The notes under the pieces were generated by a model, which saw only the letters and a list, made by a program, of their open reading frames with translations, did not search any database and was not told where the DNA came from. A DNA stretch of 64,000 bases from Oligella urethralis DSM 7531. Its GTDB lineage: Bacteria; Pseudomonadota; Gammaproteobacteria; Burkholderiales; Burkholderiaceae_B. Below, in pieces: positions 18,123 to 28,700 of the stretch. Numbering within the stretch: the stretch's first letter is position 1; the number at the start of each line of letters is the position of its first letter. Location of the stretch: assembly GCF_000372065.1 (NCBI RefSeq), contig NZ_AQVB01000002.1:124001-188000 (forward strand). Reading direction: 5' to 3'. The position numbers were made by a program, and so were the translations under genes.

Positions 18123-19586
18123 TTACATCAATACGATATCGTACATTTCCTGCGTGTAGTTATTATCAACTTCCAGACTAATGGGTTTACCAATAAACTC
18201 ATCTAGCATGCTGAGAAAGCTGCTTTCCTCATCCAAAAACAAATCAATCACATGTGGCGACACAATTAATCTAAATTCTTTAGGATTAAACTGCTTTGCT
18301 TCACGTAAAATCTCACGCATGATGTTGTAGCAGACTGTTCGTGCCGTCAGGATTTGCCCACGGGTTTCACAAGTGGGGCAAGGCTCACAGAGTAAGCTTA
18401 AAAGCGAGTCGCGGGTACGTTTACGCGTCATTTCCACTAAGCCCAAACTGGAAAAGCCATTGACCGTGGTGTGGGTGCGATCATGGGCCAGTGCTTTTCT
18501 CAGTTCATCTAGTACCGCTTCTTGGTGTTCGACATTATCCATATCAATAAAGTCGATAATTATAATCCCGCCGGTATTGCGCAGGCGCAATTGACGGGCA
18601 ATGGCAAGACTAGCTTCTAAATTGGTTTTAAAAATGGTGTCATGAAAATTTCTAAACCCTATGTAACCACCGGTATTTACATCAATACTGGTTAAGGCCT
18701 CATTGTGGTCAAAAATTAAGTAGCCGCCAGATTTTAAATCGACGCGACGCGAGAGGGCAGTCTTAATCTCTTCGTCCACATTGGCCAAATCAAATAAGGG
18801 GCGTGGTCCAGTATAGTGACGAATTTTATCTGCTATCGCTGGGGTATAAACCTGTGCCCATGCTTGTAGTTGTTGACTGATGGTGCGTGAATCGATTTCA
18901 ATACTTTCTGTATCGGCGGTTGCAAAATCACGCAACACCCGTTGTGCCAGACTTAGGTCTTCATAGAGTAGGGCGGGTGCCCCCTTTTTTTTCATCTCAT
19001 CAATGGTTTTTTGCCAGCGTAGTCGCAAATACTCCTGATCGTTTTTTAGCTCCTCGTCAGTCGCCCAACTTGCTTGGGTACGAATGATATAACCGCCTTT
19101 TTCCTGAGGGTCCATCAGCTTTTGTACACGCGCTTTAAGCGCTTCACGCTCCTCTTCGGATTCGATTTTTTGGGAAATACCAATATGCGGATCGTGAGGC
19201 AAATAAACGAGGGCGCGTCCCGCAATACTGATTTGATTAGAAACGCGCGCACCTTTGGTGCCGACTGGATCCTTGATGACCTGCACTAATAATGTTTGTC
19301 CCTCAAACAAGACCTTTTCTATGTGTACCTGTACATTGTCATTGAGTCGACTCTCTCGATTCTCTCTGAGATCGGCAATATGCATAAAGGCCGCTCGCTC
19401 TAAGCCAATATCAATAAAGGCGCTCTGCATGCCTGGCAAGACCCGAGTGACCTTGCCCAAGTAGATATTACCCACCTTGCCGCGCTGATTGCTACGCTCA
19501 AGTTGAATCTCTTGCACCGTGCCTTGCTCAACAATCGCCACGCGCGTTTCAAACGGCGTGACATTAATTAAAATCTGCTCATTCAT
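18123..19586 (-). CDS. rng: Ribonuclease G
   Basis: A 487-residue single-strand endoribonuclease of the RNase E/G family (E. coli RNase G 489), which matures the 16S rRNA 5' end and decays some mRNAs. The N-terminal S1 domain lies at ~35-120 (GNIYLGKVTRVLPGMQSAFID). The catalytic region has LTSIDVNTG and IIIDFIDM, which supply the two metal-binding Asp. A zinc-link pair, CPTC, is near residue 402. It lacks the long RNase E scaffold tail, so G rather than E. Confidence 0.92.
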   Translation of the reverse strand: MNEQILINVTPFETRVAIVEQGTVQEIQLERSNQRGKVGNIYLGKVTRVLPGMQSAFIDIGLERAAFMHIADLRENRESRLNDNVQVHIEKVLFEGQTLLVQVIKDPVGTKGARVSNQISIAGRALVYLPHDPHIGISQKIESEEEREALKARVQKLMDPQEKGGYIIRTQASWATDEELKNDQEYLRLRWQKTIDEMKKKGAPALLYEDLSLAQRVLRDFATADTESIEIDSRTISQQLQAWAQVYTPAIADKIRHYTGPRPLFDLANVDEEIKTALSRRVDLKSGGYLIFDHNEALTSIDVNTGGYIGFRNFHDTIFKTNLEASLAIARQLRLRNTGGIIIIDFIDMDNVEHQEAVLDELRKALAHDRTHTTVNGFSSLGLVEMTRKRTRDSLLSLLCEPCPTCETRGQILTARTVCYNIMREILREAKQFNPKEFRLIVSPHVIDLFLDEESSFLSMLDEFIGKPISLEVDNNYTQEMYDIVLM

Positions 19587-19828
19587 TAAAAATTAAAAAT
19601 ATGTAAGTTTTTCTATCACATTATCTTAGCGTATGTCGCAGCGCTTTGCTGTGCAGCGACTTTTTAAGCACGTATCAAATTGAAACAAGACCCTGCCCTA
19701 TGCCTTTGGACCATTTTATCAGTGGCTCAGCAAGCCTATGTGGTTAAAAAAAATTACAAAATGTCCCGAAAGCTAATTTTTTCATTGATTACACTGTGGC
19801 TGATGTAGCTGTTAATCAAGGAGATATT

Positions 19829-20419
19829 ATGAAGTTCAAAAAATGCTTAATTCAAATGCTCACTGTGGTGGGTATCTGTTCATTGAGTGTCAGTAGCGCA
19901 ATGGCTGAAAAAAGAAGTATTAATACGAACAAAACGATCAGTGAGGGGATTAAAGATAATCCAATTATGGCTTATGTGGTCCCAGTATACGAGGACATCT
20001 GGGTTTCAGAATTGAATAGTAATCCGGACGATGGTTCGGTCAGTCTTCGCTATAACAATAATGAGAAGACTCGCACGAGCTTGGTGTCAGCGAAAAAGTT
20101 GCCAGACAATATGAAAGCGGAAGATGCGATGGAGCATCTTGATAAGGGGGTGAGGCAGGCACTTGGCGATGGCAAAGAAAGCTTGGTTGAGAGGCAGTTT
20201 AAGACGGATAAGGGACATGAGGTCGAGTGCCTCGGATTCATTAATGAGAATGAAAAGCGCAGTCAATCAATGTGCGTCTCGGTGTTTGATCACTATTATG
20301 TGCAAGCAAGTTTAGCTTGGGCTTTAGATGATGAAGAGCGAGGTGAAGAAGTGTTCTCACGATCCGATGACTTTGTGAAGGCTGTGTTCGATAAGTTTTC
20401 TGAGTATGAAGGGATTTAA
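19829..20419 (+). CDS. Exported protein of unknown function
   Basis: A 196-residue protein I do not recognise. I chose the ATG at 19829 because AAGGAG lies 5 bp upstream; a GTG frame opens 33 bp earlier but would bury the signal peptide. Residues 1-26 form a Sec signal peptide ending SSAMA|E. The mature part is acidic and has two cysteines (ECLG and SMCV, 19 residues apart) that could form a disulfide in the periplasm. It stands alone between rng and glmS, with a long inverted repeat after it. Confidence 0.7.
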   Translation: MKFKKCLIQMLTVVGICSLSVSSAMAEKRSINTNKTISEGIKDNPIMAYVVPVYEDIWVSELNSNPDDGSVSLRYNNNEKTRTSLVSAKKLPDNMKAEDAMEHLDKGVRQALGDGKESLVERQFKTDKGHEVECLGFINENEKRSQSMCVSVFDHYYVQASLAWALDDEERGEEVFSRSDDFVKAVFDKFSEYEGI

Positions 20420-20434
20420 TTAGCTGTTATTTGT

Positions 20435-20500
20435 CAACGAGCCGGCGATTTTGCTGATGCAAGGAGTGTAGGAGCTGGCAGAGCAGTGGCCGGCTCGTTG
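20435..20500. terminator. 12-bp inverted repeat with long loop, possible terminator
   Basis: CAACGAGCCGGC at 20435-20446 is exactly complementary to GCCGGCTCGTTG at 20489-20500, with a 42-nt loop. It lies between the exported protein and the convergent glmS, so termination is the simplest role, but the loop is long and there is no T-run. Confidence 0.4.
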
Positions 20501-20538
20501 CATTATTTATTCAGGCAGTAAAGCTGCTTAGATAGGCT

Positions 20539-22371
20539 TTACTCCACGGTCACACTTTTTGCTAAATTGCGTGGTTTATCTACGTCGGTGCCACGTGCTA
20601 CTGCTGTGTGATAAGACAGTAACTGCAAGGTCACCGTATGTAGGATAGGTGATAATTTGCCATAATGCTCCGGCATACGAATGACGTGCATACCAGGGTT
20701 ACTGCTAATATTTGTATCCGCATCAACGAACACATAAAGCTCACCGCCACGCGCACGTACTTCTTGCATATTAGACTTGAGCTTTTCAAGTAATTCGTCA
20801 TTCGGTGCAATCACCACCACAGGCATCGCTTCCGTTACTAAGGCTAGGGGGCCATGTTTGAGCTCACCCGCAGGGTAGGCTTCAGCATGGATATAACTGA
20901 TTTCTTTTAGTTTTAATGCGCCCTCTAAGGCGATAGGATAGTGTAAGCCGCGGCCTAGAAATAAGGCATTTTCCTTGCTAGCAAAGCGATCAGCCCATGC
21001 CATTACTTGAGGTTCTAGTGCAAGGATCGAGCTAAGTGCAACTGGTAAGTGGCGTAGCTGTTTTAAATAGCTCGCCTCCAGTTCTGGAGTCATCCTACCT
21101 TTGGCTTTGGCTAAGGCAACGGTTAATAAGAACAGTGCAACTAATTGGGTAGTAAATGCTTTGGTAGAAGCTACACCGATCTCCACCCCTGCACGGGTAA
21201 TGTAATTTAGCTTACATTCACGTACCATGGCGCTGCTAGCGACATTACAAATGGTTAATGTGTTGTCCATGCCTAAAGCGCGTGCGTGTTTGAGTGCTGC
21301 TAGCGTATCTGCTGTTTCACCTGATTGGGAAATCGTCACAACTAGGGTGTTAGGGTTGGGCACGCTCTCACGATAGCGATATTCGCTAGCGATTTCTACA
21401 TTGACCGGGACTTTAGCAATCGCTTCAATCCAATAACGAGCAGTCATACCGGCATAATAAGAAGTACCGCAGCCTAGAATGAGAATATTATCGATGCGCT
21501 TAAAGATAGCTTCAGCCTCCTCACCAAATAACGGAGGATCAATGCTTTCAATATCTTGTAAAGTATCGGCTACCGCACGTGGTTGTTCAAAAATTTCTTT
21601 TTGCATGTAATGACGGTATGGGCCTAAGTCAGCCGCTGCCGTATACGCTGACACCGTATGTACTTTGCGCTCAACAGGCGCTAAGTTCGCATCTACTATC
21701 CAAATGTTTGAAATTTGAAGATCGGCCATATCACCGTCTTCTAAGTAGATAATTTGATCCGTGGTGCCGGCGAGTGCTAAGGCATCAGAGGCAAGAAAGT
21801 GTTCATTATCACCTAGCCCAATGACAAGCGGAGAACCTTGGCGAGCAGCCACAATACGATGCGGTTCATCACGACAAAAGACGGCAATAGCATAGGCACC
21901 GCTCAAACGAGCGACAGTTTGTTGGAGTGTTTCAAATAAATCGCCGTGATACAGGTGATCCATCAAATGCGCAATCACCTCAGTATCTGTTTGGCTTTCA
22001 AAGGTGTAGCCCTGGGCGATCAGCTCTTCACGTAATTCCTCGTAGTTTTCAATAATTCCGTTATGCACTAGCGCAATGCGGGGTGAACCCTTGTCTTGAC
22101 CAGAAAAATGGGGATGCGCATTATGAGTTGCGGGTGCGCCATGGGTTGCCCAGCGCGTATGCGCAATGCCTGTAAAACCTTGGATGCCATCGGCTTTGAT
22201 TTGCTGCGCTAACTCTGCTACCCGTTGTGTACTGCGAGCGCGGTTTAATTCACCATTCATATAAACGGCAACACCGCAAGAGTCATAACCGCGATACTCA
22301 AGACGTTTAAGACCTTCTACCAAAATAGGGGTAATATCGCGTTGCGCTACAGCACCTACAATTCCACACAT
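20539..22371 (-). CDS. glmS: Glutamine-fructose-6-phosphate aminotransferase (isomerizing)
   Basis: A 610-residue enzyme that makes glucosamine-6-phosphate from fructose-6-phosphate and glutamine, feeding peptidoglycan and lipid A. The N-terminal Ntn glutaminase starts MCGIVGA, with Cys2 becoming the nucleophile after Met removal; RWATHG follows. Two SIS sugar-isomerase domains are present ([12 protein letters not shown] and [34 protein letters not shown]). The C-terminus is the canonical KSVTVE. It is divergent from the Lrp-family gene over a very AT-rich 200-bp gap. I see no riboswitch-ribozyme, as expected for this phylum. Confidence 0.96.
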   Translation of the reverse strand: MCGIVGAVAQRDITPILVEGLKRLEYRGYDSCGVAVYMNGELNRARSTQRVAELAQQIKADGIQGFTGIAHTRWATHGAPATHNAHPHFSGQDKGSPRIALVHNGIIENYEELREELIAQGYTFESQTDTEVIAHLMDHLYHGDLFETLQQTVARLSGAYAIAVFCRDEPHRIVAARQGSPLVIGLGDNEHFLASDALALAGTTDQIIYLEDGDMADLQISNIWIVDANLAPVERKVHTVSAYTAAADLGPYRHYMQKEIFEQPRAVADTLQDIESIDPPLFGEEAEAIFKRIDNILILGCGTSYYAGMTARYWIEAIAKVPVNVEIASEYRYRESVPNPNTLVVTISQSGETADTLAALKHARALGMDNTLTICNVASSAMVRECKLNYITRAGVEIGVASTKAFTTQLVALFLLTVALAKAKGRMTPELEASYLKQLRHLPVALSSILALEPQVMAWADRFASKENALFLGRGLHYPIALEGALKLKEISYIHAEAYPAGELKHGPLALVTEAMPVVVIAPNDELLEKLKSNMQEVRARGGELYVFVDADTNISSNPGMHVIRMPEHYGKLSPILHTVTLQLLSYHTAVARGTDVDKPRNLAKSVTVE

Positions 22372-22506
22372 GAGCTTATCTCCAAAAAAGTAATTTCGCT
22401 ATTTTGCTATAAAATGCTTGAAATTAAAAATCAAAATTGTATGAAAATATGTATAATTATTTTATTGAATAGTTTTGTTTAAAGTATAATAAATTATTAG
22501 GTAATT

Positions 22507-22525
22507 TTTGAAATTAAATTTCAAA
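22507..22525. promoter_or_regulatory. 19-bp palindrome, candidate operator of the Lrp/AsnC regulator
   Basis: TTTGAAATT-A-AATTTCAAA is a perfect palindrome around a central A, 47 bp before the regulator's start codon, in a gap shared with glmS. A degenerate copy of the left arm (TTGAAATTAAAAATCAAA) lies near 22420. Lrp-family proteins typically autoregulate from such AT-rich sites; that this is the operator is inference. Confidence 0.45.
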
Positions 22526-22571
22526 TCCTGTGTTTGATTGTTCATATTTACTGAGAGAAAGCGGGGTGAGG

Positions 22572-23036
22572 ATGGTGTTATTAGATGATTTAGATAAACG
22601 GATTTTGAACGTCTTACAAGAGGATGCCTCTATCAGTAATCAAGCCTTGGCTGAAAAAGTCTTTTCCTCGCCTCCTACCTGCTTACGCCGTGTTAAGCGA
22701 TTGGAAAAAACGGGGATTATTCAAAAACGCGTCACCTTGTTAGATGCCCAAGCACTAGGAAGCGATTTAACTGCGATTGTTGAGATCAATCTAACCCAAC
22801 AATCGGCCGAAGTGTTTGATGCCTTTGAAGCCTTAGTTGTGTCAGAAAGCTCTGTAAAACAATGCTACCGTGTCACGAGTGGGCCTGACTTTATTGTGAT
22901 TTTACAAGTACCAGATATGAATGCTTATCATGAATTAGTGGGTAAGTTATTTACGGCAACGAACCACGTCAGAAATGTACGGACCTTTTTCTCTACGTAT
23001 CGTAGTAAGTTTGATACCACAGTCACGCTAGCGTAG
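22572..23036 (+). CDS. Lrp/AsnC family transcriptional regulator
   Basis: A 154-residue regulator. I place the start at ATG 22572 (GGTGAG upstream); the frame opens at a GTG 42 bp earlier, but the shorter form fits the family length. Residues ~2-50 form the winged HTH (LDDLDKRILNVLQEDASISN, then SPPTCLRRVKRLEKTGII). Residues ~65-145 are the RAM/AsnC effector domain (YRVTSGPDFIVILQVPD). The effector amino acid cannot be read from the sequence. A palindrome upstream suggests autoregulation. Confidence 0.88.
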   Translation: MVLLDDLDKRILNVLQEDASISNQALAEKVFSSPPTCLRRVKRLEKTGIIQKRVTLLDAQALGSDLTAIVEINLTQQSAEVFDAFEALVVSESSVKQCYRVTSGPDFIVILQVPDMNAYHELVGKLFTATNHVRNVRTFFSTYRSKFDTTVTLA

Positions 23037-23212
23037 GTGGCTGTGGTTAATCGCTGTTAGTCTAGGGGAGCCACAGTGCTCAGTCGGCGTTGCAGTACAG
23101 AGCGGGCTGTGCGAAGGCTCAGACGTTTCAACACCAGTTTGTAAAACGTTTTGCAGGCATCAAGCATTGACTCGGCCTTGGTGCTGCAACCCATGCGCAA
23201 TTACGCTGTTTC

Positions 23213-24154
23213 TTAGGCAGAGGTGGGCGAAGGCTTTGCAGGGCTTTGTTTGCGTGTGTGTGCGGGCAGTGTGATGCATACTAGGCACACGAAAATAAGG
23301 GCAACGCTGATCCAACCCATCTTGGGGAGTCGCTCGCCCACAATGACGGCTGCAAGTGCGGCTGCGACAACTGGCTCCAGTAAGGTGATGGTGGTCGCTG
23401 TGCTGGCCTGGATCCGTGCCAGACCATAACCAAAACAGAGGTAGCCTAGGAACATCGGCACCAGCGCCATGTAGATGCCTACGGCGGCGTTGTTCCAAGA
23501 GGCGAGAAATGGTGCGCCAGTGGTGAATAGCACTGGCATCAATAGCAGCCCACCGATACCGAAAATGGATCCCATGGCGGCACGGGCGGGAATTTGGCGT
23601 TGCATCAGGCGACGAGCGGCCCAGGAATACAGCGCATAAGTTAGGCCAGCCAGTAGACCTAGGACCACGCCGAGTGAGATCGAAGGCGCCGCACTAAGTG
23701 TATTGTGTCCACTGCTTTCCGCAAGACAGAGTAATACCATCCCTAGTAGACCGAGCATGGCTCCGATGACCCATCGGATACTGACGCGTAGGCCATCCAT
23801 GAGCATTTCAATGATGGCCGACAGCAGTGGTGCAGTGCCGATAGATACCACGGTGCCCACCGTCACACCGGCAAGGCGCATCGAACCGTAAAAGGCCAAG
23901 GGATAGATTGCGACGGCTAATGCACCCAATAGTAGCCAACGGCATTGTGAATGCAAGGCACGGGCATGGCGGGCGATAGTGCGGATGGCAATACTCGCTT
24001 GTAGCAAACCGCCGACACCCATGGCCGCCGCGCCGATCGCAGCCGCACCAACTTCCGGCGCGAAGGTGGCAGAAACGCCGGTCGTACCTCATAGTATGGC
24101 GGCTAGTATGACACAAGCGACTCCGAGGAAATGCTCATTCACTGAGGTGTTCAT
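23213..24154 (-). pseudogene. EamA/DMT-family exporter interrupted by a nonsense codon
   Basis: A drug/metabolite transporter of about 313 codons with ten expected membrane segments. The original start is ATG at 24154, overlapping the tetR stop by ATGA. Codon 22 is TGA (24091-24089) where EamA proteins carry Trp: the frame reads AAIL-stop-GTTGVSATFAP. The frame then stays open to 23213. An internal ATG at 24022 could give a 269-residue product lacking the first segment, which is unlikely to work. The rest shows no other damage, so the mutation looks recent. A sequencing error must be excluded. Confidence 0.8.
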
Positions 24155-24741
24155 AGGGTTTCCAATAGCGAAGCTGCGATGCGCTTGGACTGGATGACGC
24201 AATCGCTATTGCCTTCTAGCCCGGCGCGGACGATCCCACCTTCTAGCAAGAAGGCTAGGTGACGGGCAAGCTGTGTGACGCGCTCCCCATCGGCGGGCAG
24301 CAATTCGGTCAAGTGCTTGTGTAAGAGTGCCTCTACTTCTTCTTTATGGCTTCGTACGATCTCTCGGCCGACATCCCCAGCTGGGAACTCAGCGGCTGCG
24401 TTGAGTAACCCACAACCGCGAAAACCGCGCTCATAAGCATGTTCGGCGTGATCGGCATAGGCATCGAATATAGCCAGCACCCGTTCAGCTGGCCCTTGGG
24501 TCTGGCTCACACGGGACTCGTACAGAGAGAGCCATTCGGCATGACGAAACTGCAGGTATTGCGTCACAAGATCGGCTTTAGAGGCAAAGTTGTTGTAAAG
24601 ACTTTTCTTGGCTACACCAGCTCGTTTGACGATGGCGTCTATACCCGTGGCCACGATGCCATTGTTGTAGAACAGGAGGGCGGCGGCATGCAACAGCCGG
24701 TCGTGAGCGCTTTCTTTCTGAGGGTTGGTAGGAGGTGTCAT
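24151..24741 (-). CDS. TetR/AcrR family transcriptional repressor
   Basis: A 196-residue repressor. The N-terminal HTH spans ~residues 12-58 (AALLFYNNGIVATGIDAIVKR, cut here at its recognition helix, then GVAKKSLYNNF). The C-terminal half is the ligand-binding and dimer domain, with a GCGLLNAAAEF block seen in this subfamily. Its stop overlaps the transporter start (ATGA), so both were one unit and the transporter is its likely target. The pair looks richer in G+C than its neighbours, which suggests transfer. A candidate operator lies just upstream. Confidence 0.88.
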   Translation of the reverse strand: MTPPTNPQKESAHDRLLHAAALLFYNNGIVATGIDAIVKRAGVAKKSLYNNFASKADLVTQYLQFRHAEWLSLYESRVSQTQGPAERVLAIFDAYADHAEHAYERGFRGCGLLNAAAEFPAGDVGREIVRSHKEEVEALLHKHLTELLPADGERVTQLARHLAFLLEGGIVRAGLEGNSDCVIQSKRIAASLLETL

Positions 24742-24756
24742 GGGCTTATTCCAATA

Positions 24757-24786
24757 AAAAGTAGGTAGACCATTATGCCTACTTTT
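24757..24786 (-). promoter_or_regulatory. Inverted repeat, candidate TetR operator over its own promoter
   Basis: AAAAGTAGG (24757-24765) and CCTACTTTT (24778-24786) form a 9-bp inverted repeat with a 12-bp spacer, 16 bp upstream of the tetR start. On the minus strand the spacer region carries CATAAT, a fair -10. A repressor bound here would block its own transcription. This is inferred from position and symmetry. Confidence 0.5.
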
Positions 24787-25079
24787 GGCAGTAAGTGGTG
24801 AGTGCGTGAATCCATAAGGTACGGGGGAGGGAGTAGCGAATGAAGGAATAGCGAGGCGTGTTAGTGGTGTGTGACGGCTGGCTTTAGCTAACGTCTTGGA
24901 GTGAGGTTCTGACTTAGCATCAAGAACCTTGGTAGTTCTAGATTAACTTGTGGCGCAGTTGTTCTGCATGATTGAGCCCGTCGACTTGTCAATCATCCAA
25001 TGATAGTGTCGGTGTCATCATGCAGGATTAAACTGGACAATGGATTGCTCAACGGAGCATGGTTATTGGTGTCGTTTTG
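24787..25079. other. Gap with no gene seen
   Basis: I see no coding frame with a credible start here. The only structure is a weak 7-bp hairpin, AGGTTCT / AGAACCT, at 24904-24929. Confidence 0.5.
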
Positions 25080-25277
25080 TTAGTCATCGTCACTGTAATA
25101 TGTGTTTTTAGTGAATTCAGTAATACCCTTTGCTAAGGCTTCAGCCTCCATTTCTTTTGTGATAAATACAGGTTTCTCATCAGGGTATCGGGGTGCAAAT
25201 TCACCCTGAGCTTCTTTTTTCATGAATTCGATTAAACGCTTGGGTGCAGGTCGATCATTTTGTTTGATGTATCTCAT
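25080..25277 (-). CDS. Small protein of unknown function
   Basis: A 65-residue charged protein I do not recognise, with no signal peptide or membrane segment. A strong AAGGAG box 7 bp before the ATG makes translation likely. It has a basic first half and an acidic tail (YYSDDD). It stands alone between the TetR region and the trailer end of the CRISPR array. Confidence 0.55.
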   Translation of the reverse strand: MRYIKQNDRPAPKRLIEFMKKEAQGEFAPRYPDEKPVFITKEMEAEALAKGITEFTKNTYYSDDD

Positions 25278-25765
25278 GGTAGAACTCCTTGGAATAATTG
25301 TTTATAAATAAATAAAGCTATTGCTTTTTTAACATAGTCAAGCGCAGTGTAAAACTGCAGTTCCGGGGAGGGATTAAATTAAATTGTTGATGACATTTTA
25401 TTCCACTTAAAGCCCTTGAGGTTACGTAGACGAAGAAAGTAGAGACCAAAGCCTCACAATTTTTGTTTGGTAGTGAGCCATAAGAAGCAATCCGCAATTA
25501 GCTCATTGTTATTTTAATTCTTGGCTGGGTAGTAAAGCCGCTTTGATTTAAGCTGAATTCATGGCAAGACTAGCTAATCCTGATGTCGTGATGTTTACGC
25601 CATCTCTTTACGCTGAGATGGTGCTATCACTTTTTTCTTGACTTCTTTGATGCTCCTAACCTTCAGGCGCTCTTCAGTATATATATTATTGATGCGTTTA
25701 ATCTTCGCATTTAATTCTTGATATTTGTTGAGACAGCTGTGATAACAATGAAAATGCAAGTGCGC
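25278..25765. other. Array-distal flank with no gene seen
   Basis: This 488-bp AT-rich stretch lies beyond the last, degenerate CRISPR repeat. I found no credible gene, no repeat copy and no cas remnant. One open frame runs into the array but lacks a ribosome site and depends on repeat sequence. Confidence 0.5.
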
Positions 25766-28700
25766 TTTATAAAAGCTGCCTATACGGCAGAGAACCCTTA
25801 GCAAGGCCAAACCACCTGATCAGGTATTTTATAAGCTGCCTATACGGCAGAGAACTGAGAAATTTGTTCAGCAGTTTTGAATTCAATTTTATAAGCTGCC
25901 TATACGGCAGAGAACATAGGCGCCTCTTAACTGATATAAGGATAATATTTATAAGCTGCCTATACGGCAGAGAACGTGATGAAATATAAAGCACCCGTTG
26001 CTTGCGTTTTATAAGCTGCCTATACGGCAGAGAACTATTGCGCCAAAGCGTGTGGCAACCAGTACATTTTATAAGCTGCCTATACGGCAGAGAACGCTTT
26101 AAGCCGTTGTTCCGCAGATCCGACAATTTTATAAGCTGCCTATACGGCAGAGAACTAAACCTAGCTTAAACCGTTGTTTTAGGTTATTTTATAAGCTGCC
26201 TATACGGCAGAGAACAAGGGTGCTTAGGCGTATTGCAAGGCTTGCAATTTATAAGCTGCCTATACGGCAGAGAACACTATTTTTAAAATGTGATTCCGAA
26301 ACATTCATTTATAAGCTGCCTATACGGCAGAGAACTAGGTTATGGTTTAGGTTATGGTTTAGGTTATTTTATAAGCTGCCTATACGGCAGAGAACTAACC
26401 TTGGTTGCGGTCTAGTAAACCGCTAAATTTATAAGCTGCCTATACGGCAGAGAACGGCACTGGTTTAAGTAGCATCAAGGCTGGCGATTTATAAGCTGCC
26501 TATACGGCAGAGAACCTAAAGAAAATTCAACCCTCCGGTGGCAAAGATTTATAAGCTGCCTATACGGCAGAGAACGCCCAGGTTAGGCACGTGCGGAAAG
26601 CGCTCCCTTTATAAGCTGCCTATACGGCAGAGAACTTTAAACGTATGGCCCTGTTTTTAAGACAAGATTTATAAGCTGCCTATACGGCAGAGAACTACGA
26701 AAATAGCTTGCATAGCGTCCTAAGCATTTTATAAGCTGCCTATACGGCAGAGAACTTTAAACGTATGGCCCTGTTTTTAAGACAAGATTTATAAGCTGCC
26801 TATACGGCAGAGAACTACGAAAATAGCTTGCATAGCGTCCTAAGCATTTTATAAGCTGCCTATACGGCAGAGAACTTAGTTTATTAAGCATGTGATTGCT
26901 TAATAAATTTATAAGCTGCCTATACGGCAGAGAACGAGACCGAGCAACCGCCATTAGCTGACGTACTTTTATAAGCTGCCTATACGGCAGAGAACCAGAT
27001 GCGCAGGTGCGCCAATCCGTTACGCCATTTATAAGCTGCCTATACGGCAGAGAACGTGTATTCAAATAGGTAATTACCAGGAGGAAATTTATAAGCTGCC
27101 TATACGGCAGAGAACCAAGTAGGTTGAAGTGATAGCCCTGATTACTAATTTATAAGCTGCCTATACGGCAGAGAACTAGTAAAACGCCGACTAGCTGCTA
27201 AGCGTACTTTTATAAGCTGCCTATACGGCAGAGAACTTATTAGTGCTGCAGAAGGTACAACAACTCACTTTATAAGCTGCCTATACGGCAGAGAACAGCT
27301 AATGCATTCCATGTTTTGCCTATAAATTTTTATAAGCTGCCTATACGGCAGAGAACTTTCGAGACGAAAAAAACATGACTGGCATCGATTTATAAGCTGC
27401 CTATACGGCAGAGAACTTGTTCACTTGCCCACATAGCCCGCATCTTTTTTTATAAGCTGCCTATACGGCAGAGAACAAGGAGGCGTCAATCATGTTCATC
27501 ACCTCTGATTTATAAGCTGCCTATACGGCAGAGAACTATGAGTGCAAGGTGAAGTTAGATGCGGTAGTTTTATAAGCTGCCTATACGGCAGAGAACTCCC
27601 CATCTTGCTCTTCAAAGTAATTTGCAATTTTATAAGCTGCCTATACGGCAGAGAACATCTTGATTCTCCTGAAAATCTCGCGCGTAGTTTTATAAGCTGC
27701 CTATACGGCAGAGAACTCGGCAAGAAGTTGAAGCTGAGCGCTTGACGTTTTATAAGCTGCCTATACGGCAGAGAACCTCTATTGTCAGTTTAGTTTCTTC
27801 CATTTAAAGTTTATAAGCTGCCTATACGGCAGAGAACGTGCCGGAGATATTGCTCGCTACGCTAAATATTTTATAAGCTGCCTATACGGCAGAGAACGCT
27901 ACCTAAAGTAAGATTATTTGCGATAGTTTTTTATAAGCTGCCTATACGGCAGAGAACGCATGCATCAAGGCTATGCTAGTAACCAGCTTTTTATAAGCTG
28001 CCTATACGGCAGAGAACCAAGCTCAGAGTCTAGTAAAGACAACGCATAATTTATAAGCTGCCTATACGGCAGAGAACGTCTTCATAGCCTTGACGTTGAC
28101 CTGCTACGTTTTATAAGCTGCCTATACGGCAGAGAACACTCCTGCCGAACGCAAATTATCTAACCCTGTTTTATAAGCTGCCTATACGGCAGAGAACTAA
28201 CCGGCGCCCACTCGAGTACAATATCGATTTTTATAAGCTGCCTATACGGCAGAGAACTCAATGCGCTGCGGGACATCATCAATATTAAATTTATAAGCTG
28301 CCTATACGGCAGAGAACACACTTGATTTAATCGCTTCTGCGCGCGGCGTTTTATAAGCTGCCTATACGGCAGAGAACTAATCTCCTACGGTTTATGAAAA
28401 GCACCACGTTTTATAAGCTGCCTATACGGCAGAGAACGCGGTGCTTTAGCATTACTTTGATACTCCACTTTTATAAGCTGCCTATACGGCAGAGAACATT
28501 TCTCAAGCTGTAAAAAGTCAAATGGGATTTTTATAAGCTGCCTATACGGCAGAGAACGCTTAAAACATGGATTTCGCTTTTAACATTAATTTATAAGCTG
28601 CCTATACGGCAGAGAACTGATGGAAAATAGTCTTTTCCAAAGTGAATCTTTTATAAGCTGCCTATACGGCAGAGAACTAAGCACCTACACATACCTATCC

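Noticed and set aside
22372-22571. glmS ribozyme upstream of glmS
   Set aside because: No ribozyme-like structure; the gap is AT-rich with Lrp-type palindromes, and this element belongs to Gram-positive bacteria.
25595-25810. 71-codon minus-strand frame at the trailer end of the array
   Set aside because: It begins inside the last repeats, has no ribosome site and no recognisable domain.
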